DNA of 64,000 bases from JAGNXB01 sp964471595. GTDB taxonomy: Bacteria; Bacteroidota; Bacteroidia; Chitinophagales; Saprospiraceae. The translations under genes were made by a program, and so were the position numbers. The notes under the pieces were generated by a model. That model was given only the letters and a program-made list of their open reading frames with translations, was not told where the DNA came from and searched no databases. Below, one piece after another: positions 47,256 to 56,900 of this stretch. The stretch is taken from NCBI GenBank assembly GCA_964471595.1, contig CAYYGN010000004.1, positions 1 to 64,000 of the forward strand. Reading direction: 5' to 3'. Every line of letters starts with the position of its first letter. Positions within the stretch are counted from its first letter, which is position 1.

Positions 47256-49730
47256 ATGGCGCAACGCCTGCTATTAGCGATATGCATCCTGGTATCCACC
47301 TATGTGACCTCCAGGGCGCAACTCGAAGAAGTACCCCTCCCGGTCAACCCTGTTCTGACCAGGATTTCTCCCCTTCCCTCCCCTGCGTACCATCCCGCCG
47401 GGGATCTTCCAGGAGGTTTGCGCCAGACGGCTACCTGTGTGGAGAGTGGCGCATCTGTATCGTTTTGTACCGACACGACCGGTTTGGGTGGGGATGCCCT
47501 GGTGGCATTAATCACCTGTTTTCCCCTTGATTACGGGACTGCCACGCTGGAGGGAATTTGCCTTCGGTATGAAGCCTTACCCGGCGTGACATGGGGTTCG
47601 GACCGTGTATGCTTGTCGATTTGCACGGCAGGGGGCGAGTGCGATACCCTGGAATGGACCCTGACCATTCACCGTCCCTCCACGAGGACAACGGAACAAC
47701 ATACAGAATTGGGGGGATCTGTCGAAATCGTCCTCTGTACCAATCCCGATCCGGGACTTCCGACACCAGTTTTCAGGGTGATCGGGCCTTTGGCACGTCA
47801 GACCGGGGAGGTCGTTACCCTGGCTGAATGTTTTCGCTACACAACAGGCAGGTTTGGGGGTTTGGACACCGTCCTTTATGAAGCCAAGTACGATGCCTGT
47901 TTGTCCGATACCGTGGCGTTCCCCATCCGGGTGACGGCCGATACCATCGGGTTGCCATTTTTTGACGACTTTTCCTATTCCGGTCCTTATCCCGACCCGG
48001 GCAAATGGCTGGATGACAAGGCATTTGTCAATGCCCGTATGGCCATTGACCCCCCTTCGACGGGGGTGGCGACGCTGGATGGACTTGACCAGCATGGATA
48101 TGCCTATTCCCAGGCAGTGACCGAACGGGATTTGCTGACTTCTGCTTATTTGGACCTTTCACCTTACACAGCCGGTGAGGAGATCATATTGTCATTCTAT
48201 GCCCAACCCCGCGGACTCGGTTTCAAACCCGATGTGGGTGACAGTCTGATCCTGGAATTCAAGGACACCGCCGGCATCTGGCAGGTAGTGCGTGGATTGC
48301 CCGGATTATTGTTCAATATGGCGCAACCCTTTACGTATTATGCCCAAGCTGTTCCCGAAGCTTATAGGTACAAAGGATTCCAGTTCCGCTTTCGCAACCG
48401 GTCGAATCTCACCGGAGCCCAAGACCACTGGCATGTGGATTATGTCCGGCTGGGCGTCGGCCAGCAGGCACAGCCTGGCAACCAGGATATCGCTTTTGCA
48501 AGTCTTCCCGGTTACCTGATCCGGAGGTATACAGCTATGCCCTGGACGCATCTGCGTCCGGACCCCCTGCCCTGGATCAATGAGGACCTCGACATCCGGC
48601 TATACAACCACTTTCCGGACACGGCCCAGGCAGATCCCAGTGCATTGCTCATCAGGGACAAGAATTCCGGTCAAGTCCTGTTGGACCAGATCACCCTTTT
48701 GGAATTGCCACCGATTGCGCCCATCAATCAGCGTGACCTTGCTCCTGGTCCCCACAGCTTTTTGAATACGCTGCATGCCTCGGATTGGGTGGGGGAGCTT
48801 GCGTCTTTTCCGGACGGAAAGCCGGGACTTGCCCTCGAACTGGAATATTCCTTCGAACAAGACCAGGAAAAAATCATCAACGAGCCGGTAGCCCTGGCCA
48901 ACAACATCGTAAGGAATACGACGGTATTGTCAACCTGGTATGCTTATGATGACGGTACGGCTGAAAGCGCCATTGTCGCCAAAAAAGCCGGTACACAGGC
49001 AGCCCTGCAATTTGAATCGCCTGTCGCGGATACGCTGCGTGCGGTACAGTTCCATTTCCCCCTCTATCAGGTGGATGTCACCAGCCAAAGTTTCAACCTG
49101 CGTGTATGGACGGCATCGCTTGACAGCGAGCCGGTTTATGAGGAATTTTTTCTCCGCCCGTTTTATGCGGGTACAGTCCTGGCTGACAGTCTGCAGGCTT
49201 TCACCACCTATGTCCTCTTTGATAAAAACGGAGCGCCCGCAGGCGTCCCCATTCCGGCCGGGACCTTTTTCATCGGTTGGCAACAAGGATCCAACGTCGA
49301 TGATCCCATACCCGTGGGGTTTGACAAAAACCATCCGGATGCGTCGGATTATGCCTGGCAAAATCTCGATGGTGTGTGGGAACCATTCCCGGGAAGTCTC
49401 CGGGGTGCCCTCATGATACGTCCCGTATTCGGACCCGAAACACCGACCCATACACCGGATCTGGCGCACTCGGAAGATGTGGTGGCCATGGCTGGTGATC
49501 TCCTTCTGTTCCCCAATCCTGCCACTTCCTTCCTGCAGTTGACGACTGCTGCCGCGTCCCGGGCGGAATGGCGCATTTTCTGTACGGATGTCACCGGCCG
49601 ACCGGTTTTTGAAAAGAGCTGGACCGAGTGGTTGGATCTGAGTGGGATGGCGGAAGGTTTGTATTTCCTGGGATTGAAAGATCGGGAAGGACGTCTGCTT
49701 CAGGTGAGGTCCTTCTCGGTAATCAGGTAA
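47256..49730 (+). CDS. Large secreted protein with T9SS type A sorting domain, function unknown
   Basis: An 824-residue protein starting at the ATG at 47256 with a signal peptide (MAQRLLLAICILVSTYVTSRAQ). Residues about 55-220 form beta-rich modules containing repeated cysteines. A concanavalin/MAM-like jelly-roll segment follows (FFDDFSYSGPYPDPGKWLDD, then YLDLSPYTAGEEIILSFYAQ and HWHVDYVRLGVG). The C-terminus is a T9SS type A CTD (LLLFPNPATSFLQLTT, ending QVRSFSVIR). No catalytic motif is recognisable. It is 64 bases after the PASTA gene and in the same direction, suggesting an envelope-related operon. The earlier in-frame start at 47166 would overlap the PASTA gene. Confidence 0.82.
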   Translation: MAQRLLLAICILVSTYVTSRAQLEEVPLPVNPVLTRISPLPSPAYHPAGDLPGGLRQTATCVESGASVSFCTDTTGLGGDALVALITCFPLDYGTATLEGICLRYEALPGVTWGSDRVCLSICTAGGECDTLEWTLTIHRPSTRTTEQHTELGGSVEIVLCTNPDPGLPTPVFRVIGPLARQTGEVVTLAECFRYTTGRFGGLDTVLYEAKYDACLSDTVAFPIRVTADTIGLPFFDDFSYSGPYPDPGKWLDDKAFVNARMAIDPPSTGVATLDGLDQHGYAYSQAVTERDLLTSAYLDLSPYTAGEEIILSFYAQPRGLGFKPDVGDSLILEFKDTAGIWQVVRGLPGLLFNMAQPFTYYAQAVPEAYRYKGFQFRFRNRSNLTGAQDHWHVDYVRLGVGQQAQPGNQDIAFASLPGYLIRRYTAMPWTHLRPDPLPWINEDLDIRLYNHFPDTAQADPSALLIRDKNSGQVLLDQITLLELPPIAPINQRDLAPGPHSFLNTLHASDWVGELASFPDGKPGLALELEYSFEQDQEKIINEPVALANNIVRNTTVLSTWYAYDDGTAESAIVAKKAGTQAALQFESPVADTLRAVQFHFPLYQVDVTSQSFNLRVWTASLDSEPVYEEFFLRPFYAGTVLADSLQAFTTYVLFDKNGAPAGVPIPAGTFFIGWQQGSNVDDPIPVGFDKNHPDASDYAWQNLDGVWEPFPGSLRGALMIRPVFGPETPTHTPDLAHSEDVVAMAGDLLLFPNPATSFLQLTTAAASRAEWRIFCTDVTGRPVFEKSWTEWLDLSGMAEGLYFLGLKDREGRLLQVRSFSVIR

Positions 49731-49732
49731 TA

Positions 49733-50212
49733 TCAGGGGTCTCGCCGGATCTTGTGGACATAAACATCCACATTGAATTCGTTTTGTAGCATTTTCATTT
49801 GCTCCTGGGCCTTTGTCAGGTCGGCATGGCGTCCCACTCCAACGGCATAGATATCCCTTTCTCCCCTGAAATGAAGAAGTTGGGACTGATGAAGACCCAG
49901 TTGGCGCAGGTAAGTCATGTGGTCCCGCGCCCTTTCCTTCCGGAAAAAACTACCTGCCAAAACCACATAACGGGTCTCATTTCCTGAGCGGGCGTCCTGG
50001 TTGAGCAATTGGGGCAACAGGGACCCCGCAGTGTCCACCAAACGGAATTGCGGTAATGCCAGCAAGGCATCTGCCTCCGAAAACCCGTGGGCAAGATCAT
50101 TCTCCTGTTGCCAATGCTCCATAGTCCGGTAAGCCAGGAGGGCGGCCACCAGAAAAATCAGCAACACTGCCAACAAGGTATAACCTGCATAGAACCGGTT
50201 GGACATGGACAA
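49733..50212 (-). CDS. SPOR domain membrane protein
   Basis: A 159-residue protein with an N-terminal transmembrane helix (YAGYTLLAVLLIFLVAALLAY) and a C-terminal SPOR domain (RYVVLAGSFFRKERARDHMTYL, then the central RDIYAVGVGRHADLTKAQEQM). SPOR domains bind denuded glycan strands at division septa. A role in cell envelope or division is probable. It ends 2 bases from the preceding gene (convergent) and follows dcd on the same strand, with a 7-base gap. ATGs at 50212 and 50206 are both possible starts. Confidence 0.85.
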   Translation of the reverse strand: MSMSNRFYAGYTLLAVLLIFLVAALLAYRTMEHWQQENDLAHGFSEADALLALPQFRLVDTAGSLLPQLLNQDARSGNETRYVVLAGSFFRKERARDHMTYLRQLGLHQSQLLHFRGERDIYAVGVGRHADLTKAQEQMKMLQNEFNVDVYVHKIRRDP

Positions 50213-50219
50213 TAGACGT

Positions 50220-50756
50220 TTAGAAATGATTTTTCCACATCATGGATTCCACCGGTTTGTCGGTGCGAACCTTGTATTTGGCCGAGGTCTTTCGGTTGTA
50301 GGGATTTTCGATATCCCCATCTACCTGGAAGTAAATCAGCTGTCCGATGGGCATCCCCGCGTATATCCGGACAGGCATGGTACAGGATATCTCCAGGGTC
50401 CAGGTATTACAAAATCCCACATCTCCTTTGCCTGCGGTAGCATGGATATCAATGCCCAATCGGCCTACGCTTGACTTGCCCTCCAGAAATGGCACGGTGC
50501 TATGGGTTTCGGTATATTCTTCCGTAACGCCGAGATACAAAATCCCGGGCCGGAGGACGAATCCCTCTGCCGGGATTTCAAAGACTTTAATCTGGTTGTG
50601 CTTACGGGCATCGAGTTCAGGATCCAGATAATTGGCGAGCCATTTGCCGAGGTGAACGTCATAGCTGTTGGTGCCAAGGTGTTCCCGATGGAAGGGCTCG
50701 ATGATGATTTCACCGTTGGCGATCGCCTCCAGGATCTTGGTATCAGACAGAATCAT
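50220..50756 (-). CDS. dcd: dCTP deaminase
   Basis: Deaminates dCTP to dUTP, feeding thymidylate synthesis. The 178-residue product is exactly the size common for Bacteroidota Dcd. It contains LGTNSYDVHLGKWLANY, the trimer-interface motif FLEGKSSVGRLGIDIHATAG and the catalytic glutamate in NTWTLEISC. The ATG at 50756 (MILSDTKILEAIANGEI) is preferred; the longer frame to 50798 includes the promoter TACCTTTG (50773-50780) and begins with a spurious GGYLCTKQ. It is followed by the SPOR gene on the same strand. Confidence 0.93.
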   Translation of the reverse strand: MILSDTKILEAIANGEIIIEPFHREHLGTNSYDVHLGKWLANYLDPELDARKHNQIKVFEIPAEGFVLRPGILYLGVTEEYTETHSTVPFLEGKSSVGRLGIDIHATAGKGDVGFCNTWTLEISCTMPVRIYAGMPIGQLIYFQVDGDIENPYNRKTSAKYKVRTDKPVESMMWKNHF

Positions 50757-50772
50757 CCCTGATTGTTTGGTG

Positions 50773-50780
50773 CAAAGGTA
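50773..50780 (-). promoter_or_regulatory. dcd -7 promoter box TACCTTTG
   Basis: Exact TAnnTTTG box on the minus strand, 16 bases before the ATG; continues TTTGCACCAAA. Confidence 0.72.
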
Positions 50781-50794
50781 ACCTCCCGGGAGGA

Positions 50795-51730
50795 TCACCG
50801 TCCGGCATCGGCGCCCTTATTGGCCGCTTGCCAGATGATCAGGGACCTGTCATCCGAGGCACTGATCAGGGAGCCGTCGAAATCCGACCAGAACAGGTTG
50901 TTGACCGAGTGACGATGCCCCTGGTCCCTGACGGGATCCAGCGATTGCAAAAGGTCACCGGAAACGGCATTCCAAATCCTGATGGTTTTGTCCCGGCTGG
51001 CTGTGGCAAGGATCTCGCCGGAGGGATCGATGGCTAATGCATTGATCGTGTACCAGTGGGCCGGTGCTTCAAATATTTTTTCCCGGCCATTGTTGAGGTC
51101 CCAGCACCGAAGGCGGGCATCCCGACCTCCGCTCCAAAGGAGGTGACTTGCCGGTGATTTGCGGAGGCAGAATACGGAAGGAAGGTGTGCATCGCGGATC
51201 TCGTGTACCGGCAACCAACGGACCGTGTCAATCAATATGATCCTTCCATCGCTGCACCCCGCCGCAAGGAGTTGTTCATCCAGGGGTTCCAGACAGCGGA
51301 TGGATCGGGATGTGATCCGGAGGCTTTCCATGGGCTTGCCTTCGTCAGGCGACCATCGGGTGATCCGTCCGTCTCCTCCCCCAGAATACACTACATCCCC
51401 CAGGAGAGCGAGGGCAAACACTCCTTTGTCATGATGGTGTATCCCGCTGGCCTCCTCCCCGCGATCAGGCCGGATCCTGTAAAGCCCGCCTCCGAAGGTG
51501 CCTGCCAGCAAAGTCTTTGATTTGTCCAGCCACATGATGGTGAATACCTGATCCGGAATACGGGCCAACAGTTTGCCCGGTTCCGGATCCTTCAGATCCC
51601 AGGATACTACCCAGCCGTCTCCGCCTCCCGAAAGGATGTGGCTTTGGCCGGACCCCCGGCAAAGTCCGTACACGGAACCCGGATGTCCGGTCAACTGATG
51701 GATCCGTTGCAAAGGAGCGAACACCTCCAT
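50795..51730 (-). CDS. Cytoplasmic WD40 repeat protein
   Basis: A 311-residue beta-propeller with about seven WD40-like repeats, for example GHPGSVYGLCRGSGQSH, LSGGGDGWVVSWD, YSGGGDGRITRWSPD, LWSGGRDARLRCWD, LATASRDKTIRIWN and LISASDDRSLIIWQ. There is no signal peptide or membrane span, so it probably scaffolds protein interactions in the cytoplasm. Its end meets the control region of dcd (14 bases from the dcd promoter box), and it is divergent from the phosphopantetheinyl transferase gene. No partner is evident. Confidence 0.87.
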   Translation of the reverse strand: MEVFAPLQRIHQLTGHPGSVYGLCRGSGQSHILSGGGDGWVVSWDLKDPEPGKLLARIPDQVFTIMWLDKSKTLLAGTFGGGLYRIRPDRGEEASGIHHHDKGVFALALLGDVVYSGGGDGRITRWSPDEGKPMESLRITSRSIRCLEPLDEQLLAAGCSDGRIILIDTVRWLPVHEIRDAHLPSVFCLRKSPASHLLWSGGRDARLRCWDLNNGREKIFEAPAHWYTINALAIDPSGEILATASRDKTIRIWNAVSGDLLQSLDPVRDQGHRHSVNNLFWSDFDGSLISASDDRSLIIWQAANKGADAGR

Positions 51731-51785
51731 AAAACATGCCGGCCGGGTTTCTGTTGCATGCCGGCAAGCATGCGAAGAGGTTGCC

Positions 51786-51793
51786 TACCTTTG
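51786..51793 (+). promoter_or_regulatory. -7 promoter box TACCTTTG of the phosphopantetheinyl transferase gene
   Basis: Exact TAnnTTTG ending four bases before the ATG at 51798. A leaderless transcript is predicted. Confidence 0.72.
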
Positions 51794-51797
51794 CCTC

Positions 51798-52454
51798 ATG
51801 CCATTGCGATTTGCCCGCAAGGAGAAAAACGCTTTCTTCACCGGACTGTGGATAACGGAGGAGACTGAGGAGTGGTTCCTGCATAAGTTGGGCAACGGTA
51901 TCTCTGCTGAAATGGAAGCGGGGTTCCCGCCGGTCCGGCGATTGGAGGCGTTGTCCACCAGATATCTGTTGCATGTAATGAGTGGCCTGCCCGAACGGGC
52001 ACCTTGTGTCAAGGACCTGTTTGGCAAGCCTTACCTGGAGGGACAGGAGACGCGCATTTCCATCAGTCATTCCGGCCCCCTGGCGGCCATCATCCTGGCA
52101 CCTGTTGCCGTGGGTGTGGATGTCCAACAATGGGACCCGCGCATGGAGCGCCTCGCTCCTAGATTTTGCCATGAGGAGGAGATCCACTTTGCTCATGGCG
52201 AAGACAGCCTCCAGATGCACCATGTTTTATGGGGAGCCAAAGAGGCGATGTACAAAGCCCATGGCCGCAAGAGATTGGAATTCCGGGACCATTTGCTCTG
52301 CGACCGCTTTGATTGGGATCCAGTGGGAGGCATGTTTGATGCCCGTATCCTGGAGCCCGACACCCCTCCATGGTTGTTTCAGGGGTATTACCGGCCTTTC
52401 CCGGAAGGGATGTTGGTCTGGGTCGTAGAGAAAGCCCCTATTTTCGTGTCATGA
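51798..52454 (+). CDS. 4'-phosphopantetheinyl transferase superfamily protein
   Basis: Transfers the phosphopantetheine arm of CoA to a carrier protein serine. The 218-residue, Sfp-like (group II) protein has the motifs KPYLEGQETRISISHSGP, VAVGVDVQQWDPR (Mg-binding acidic residue after GVD) and VLWGAKEAMYKAHGRK. It may serve the acyl carrier protein or a secondary pathway; no synthase gene is next to it. The stop overlaps the start of the lipoprotein gene (ATGATG context), suggesting coupled translation. Confidence 0.88.
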   Translation: MPLRFARKEKNAFFTGLWITEETEEWFLHKLGNGISAEMEAGFPPVRRLEALSTRYLLHVMSGLPERAPCVKDLFGKPYLEGQETRISISHSGPLAAIILAPVAVGVDVQQWDPRMERLAPRFCHEEEIHFAHGEDSLQMHHVLWGAKEAMYKAHGRKRLEFRDHLLCDRFDWDPVGGMFDARILEPDTPPWLFQGYYRPFPEGMLVWVVEKAPIFVS

Positions 52455-52888
52455 TGCGCACACTTCTCCTCGTTCTGACCCTGACCTGTTTGGTTTCCGG
52501 ATGCCGGAGATCCTCTTCCAATGATCAGGCGGCATTGCCGGTGGATTTCCAGGTCTTTTATGAATTGTTTCATCGTGACAGCAGCTATCAGATGGAACAC
52601 ATTGTCTTTCCCCTCGAAGGGTTGCCGGATTATGCCGACCCGGCTGTTGCAGGGGAAAAGTTTTACTGGGAAGAATCCGCGTGGACGCTCCATAAGCCCT
52701 GGGACAAGGAGAATTCCGATTTCCGGAAAGAAATCCTGATGCCCGGCGACCGGATGATTGTCGAAAGGCTATTCCTCATCGACAAACCCCTGATGGCCGA
52801 AAGGCGGTTTGCGAAGATGGGCGATGAATGGTATCTGATCTACTATGCCGGCCTGAATACTTACCGGATTCCAGGAGATCAGAAATAA
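52451..52888 (+). CDS. Small lipoprotein, possibly DUF4348-related
   Basis: A 145-residue lipoprotein with a signal peptide and lipobox ending LTCLVSGC (MMRTLLLVLTLTCLVSGC). The mature part (FQVFYELFHRDSSYQMEHI, then VFPLEGLPD and EWYLIYYAGLNTYRI) resembles the Bacteroidota DUF4348 family from memory, but this is tentative. Its function is unknown. It starts inside the end of the phosphopantetheinyl transferase gene (overlap of four bases) and overlaps the convergent hldD by 10 bases. Confidence 0.75.
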   Translation: MMRTLLLVLTLTCLVSGCRRSSSNDQAALPVDFQVFYELFHRDSSYQMEHIVFPLEGLPDYADPAVAGEKFYWEESAWTLHKPWDKENSDFRKEILMPGDRMIVERLFLIDKPLMAERRFAKMGDEWYLIYYAGLNTYRIPGDQK

Positions 52889-53847
52889 ACACCGCGTTGC
52901 AGAAAACGACAAACATAATCCGAAACTCCCTCTTCCAGGGATGTAAACGGTAACGTGTAACCGGCCCCCCTGAGCTTATGCATCTCGGCCTGGGTAAAAT
53001 ATTGATAGGTGTCGCGGATGTCTGCCGGTGTATCTATAAAACGGATATCGGCGGGTTGGCCCATGGATGAAAAGGTGGCTTTGCAGAGGTCGAGGAAGGT
53101 GCGGGCCTGTCCTGTACCGAGATTGAAAATACCGGATGGGGGTTGCCGTTGCATCAAAAAGTGAAGCACATCCACGACATCCCGGACATAAATGAAATCG
53201 CGTTGCTGTTCTCCGTCGGCGATGTCCTTCCTGTGTGACCGGAAAAGCTGCATGTAACCTGTTTCATTGATCTGCCTCCACGTGTGGAAGACCACGGAAG
53301 CCATCCTTTTTTTGTGGTATTCATTCGGGCCATACACATTGAAAAATTTGATACCGGCCCAAAAAGGCGGCGTTTCATTTTGATCCAGGACCCAGCTGTC
53401 GAAGGTTTGCTTGCTGTGTCCGTAAGGATTGAGGGGCCGCAATTGCCGGACCAGGGCATGATCGTCGGAATAGCCCAATGACCCATCCCCGTAAGTGGCT
53501 GCACTGGAGGCATAAACCAGCGGTATGCCCATCCGGGTGCATCGGTCCCAAACCTCCATGGAATACCGGACATTCAAACGGTCGAAAATGGCGGCATCCT
53601 TTTCGGCGGTATCCGTTCTGGCGCCCAGATGGTAGACCCCCGCCATGCCCGACTGATGGCGATCCCACCATTCGAAAAACCGGTCTCGATGCACGCGTTC
53701 CCGCACATTTTTTCCCTCCAGATTGGGCGCTTTGGCCCCGGAGGAGAAATCATCCACCACGACCAAATCGGCACCCGGGTCTTCTTTGAGCAACTTGCTC
53801 ACCATGCAACTCCCGATAAACCCGGCTGCTCCCGTTACAACAATCAT
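52879..53847 (-). CDS. hldD: ADP-glycero-manno-heptose 6-epimerase
   Basis: Epimerises ADP-D,D-heptose to ADP-L,D-heptose for the LPS inner core. The 322-residue short-chain dehydrogenase-type protein has the NAD motif VVTGAAGFIGSCMVSKLL, the SSAATYGDGSLGYSDDH stretch, the catalytic YxxxK in NPYGHSKQ and the substrate segment FFNVYGPNEYHKKRMASVV typical of HldD. The ATG at 53847 lies 19 bases after the promoter box. It is convergent with the lipoprotein gene. Confidence 0.9.
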   Translation of the reverse strand: MIVVTGAAGFIGSCMVSKLLKEDPGADLVVVDDFSSGAKAPNLEGKNVRERVHRDRFFEWWDRHQSGMAGVYHLGARTDTAEKDAAIFDRLNVRYSMEVWDRCTRMGIPLVYASSAATYGDGSLGYSDDHALVRQLRPLNPYGHSKQTFDSWVLDQNETPPFWAGIKFFNVYGPNEYHKKRMASVVFHTWRQINETGYMQLFRSHRKDIADGEQQRDFIYVRDVVDVLHFLMQRQPPSGIFNLGTGQARTFLDLCKATFSSMGQPADIRFIDTPADIRDTYQYFTQAEMHKLRGAGYTLPFTSLEEGVSDYVCRFLQRGVYF

Positions 53848-53866
53848 GGACTATGTTTTTCAGAGG

Positions 53867-53874
53867 CAAAATTA
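53867..53874 (-). promoter_or_regulatory. hldD -7 promoter box TAATTTTG
   Basis: Exact TAnnTTTG on the minus strand, 19 bases before the hldD ATG. It lies in the divergent region with the type B protease. Confidence 0.68.
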
Positions 53875-53916
53875 ACACGGCACTCCGGAGCAGCCTACCA
53901 ATACGGGGAATCCTGC

Positions 53917-53924
53917 TATTTTTG
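53917..53924 (+). promoter_or_regulatory. -7 promoter box TATTTTTG of the type B metalloprotease gene
   Basis: Exact TAnnTTTG box, 36 bases before the ATG at 53961. Confidence 0.65.
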
Positions 53925-53960
53925 AAAGCTGGATAGCCATTCCGGCATGTTTACCATTTG

Positions 53961-56900
53961 ATGAACCGTATGTCCCCTGTAAAAATGATCTGGAGAGGAA
54001 TGTTGTTGGTGTCGGTCATGTTGACCGCCCAACCTTTCTTTGCCCAAACGCCATCCACATCGTGTGGAACGGACCTTGCACACCGACGATTGCTTGACCT
54101 TGACCCCGCCTACCGGCAGGCCACCGATCGCAACGAATCGGAATATTGGCGATACCTGCATAAGTGGCCGGATGCCGATCCGGCGCGTGGTACAGGATGT
54201 GCCGGCGACCAGCGCCGGGTACCGGTGGTCGTGCATGTCATCCATCTGAATGAACCTGTCGGTACGGGCTCCAATATTTCCGATGCCCAGATCATGGGGG
54301 CCATAGACGGGTTGAACAACCGGTGGCGGGCCATTGTCGGCGATGGTGCCGATATGGGATTCGAATTTTGCCTGGCCCAGCGAACACCGGCTGGTGCGCC
54401 CACCAACGGAATTGTCCGGGTAAACGGAAGCGGTGTGCCCGGCTACACGGCGGGAGGTATATCCCATGATGGAGGGCCTGGAGCGGACGAAACCGAAATC
54501 AAGGCCCTGAGTACCTGGCCCCAAAACCAATATTACAATATTTGGGTAGTTCATGACATTTCCGGTTCCGTAGCCGGTTACGCCTATTTCCCCAACGGCG
54601 GTCCCCTCGATGGCACCGTGATTGTGGCCGGTACGATGACACAGGGCAGTTCGACCCTGACCCACGAACTGGGGCATGGATTCAACTTGTTTCACACCTT
54701 CGAAGGGGACAACGACGGCGCTAACTGTCCACCCGACAATGATTGTACCCAGGATGGGGATCGGGTATGTGACACACCCCCCCATAAAGTTGATGATTGC
54801 GGGGCCTCCAACCCGTGTGGAGGAGGGGGCAACTGGGATGATTCCCGCCGCAATTACATGAGCTATTGCGGGGGTACAACCCGATTCACTCCCGGACAAG
54901 GCGTCAGGGTGAATGCCGCCTCCTACGGGGCCGCCCGAGCCCCGTTGTTTTCTTCTGAGGGTTGTATTCCGGCCGACGAAAACCGCGAAGCTGGCATACT
55001 CCGGATTGTTTATCCTTTCCAGCAACCTCTATGTGAAGACACCTTTGAACCGATCATACGGATTAAAAATTACGGCACCCAACCCATCTCCTCCATCACT
55101 ATCGAAACCTGGGTCGATGGCGCCTTATGGCAAAGCACGGTGCGCACCCCCAATCTGGCCACCGGCAACGAGGCCAATCTCACGCTGGATCCCGTCACTC
55201 TCACACCCGGAGGGCATGATATCGACTATAGGATCGCCGATATCAATGGAGGTGGTGGAGACCCTTATTCCGACAATAACCGGCTGTGTACGTATCTGTA
55301 CTATGAACCTGTACAGACGGCTTTCCCCGCTTGCTGGGATTTTGAATCCGGTCAGAAACCCGAAAGCTGGGTGGTGAACGGACCGCTGATTACCGTTGCT
55401 GAATACGGACCGACCGGATGCATGGACCAGGGAGACCATTGTCTTGTATTTGAAGCCTTTAATGCCGGAGCCGGCGGAAATGGTACGCAGACTCTAATGG
55501 CGATGGTGCCTTTGGATTTGACCGGAATGACCGGAGCCGCGCTCAATTTTGATGTGGCCATGCGGCGCAATTTCTATGCGGATCACCTCGGAACCCTGGA
55601 AGTACTCGTTTCCACGGACTGCGGACAGACCCTGACCCCTGTCTATCTCCGACGAGACATCAACGGCGGCAATACGGAAAACCTGCATACGGTTCCTCAT
55701 CCGGGTGCGCTCCCGACTTCGTCCTGGTTTCCCACCGATTGCAGCCATTGGAGACGGGATATCGCCGATCTCTCCGCCTTCGCCGGGCAGGAGGTTCTGG
55801 TGGCCTTCCGGTTTACCATCGCCAAGGGATTCAGTGAAAATCTTTACCTGGACAACATTTGTGTCCAATCCTGTGACGGTTTTGCCGAGATTACAGCAGA
55901 GAACGGACCGGGAGTTTGTTACCCCGACAGTGCCCATTTTACGCTCAATACCGGACCGGGCTTCGTGTACAAATGGTTCATGAACAAAAAACCGATGCCC
56001 GGCGCTCAGGATCCGGACCTTTATGTGAAGGACCCGGGACTGTATTTCGGAGTTGTGGAAGCCGAAGGATGCCGTTATTCCACCGATACATTGGAAATGC
56101 TTTATTTCCCGCAGGCCAATCCACAGATCATCGGCAACGTTTCCGTTTGCGAAGGAGACACAGCGACCATGGACGCCGGCGAACCTTACGACATTTATCT
56201 GTGGTCAACCGGAGACACCACCCGGTTTTTGCAGGTGACAGAGACAGGCACCTATACGGTTACCGTCACCAATGCCTGGGGATGCACGGGTCAGGACTGG
56301 ACCCAGGTCACCCACAAGATCAAACCCAATGGGAACATCAATGGCAATCCCAATTTCTGCGAAGGAGGCAGCACGACCTTGTCGGTCAGCATTTTCGCCA
56401 ACGATGTACTGTGGAGCACAGGGGACACCACCACGAGCATTCAAGTGACGGCTACAGGCACCTACAGTGTCACGGTGACCAACACCAACGGATGTTCGGA
56501 TACCCAGGAGATTTTAGTTACCGAAAGAATTCCCCAACCACCGCAGATCTCCGGTGTCCTGGCGATCTGCTCCGGTACGGCCACCCAACTCGATGCCGGG
56601 TCCGGATATGCCTCGTACAAATGGAGCAACGGGCCCATCACACGCACCAATATCGTCACTGCAGCAGGAAATTACAGCGTTACGGTTACGGACCAATGGG
56701 GCTGTATATCTTCGGCCAGTGTGGATATCGCCGAACACCCCAAGCCCACGCCGACAATAACAGGCGGCACTTCTTTCTGTGAAGGCACCGCACATCCTTT
56801 GGATGCCGGTGGCGGCTATGCCGAATATCATTGGTCCAATGGGGAAACAACCCCCCAGATCCTGGTGACTTCATCGGGCATTTACCAGGTCACTGTCACG

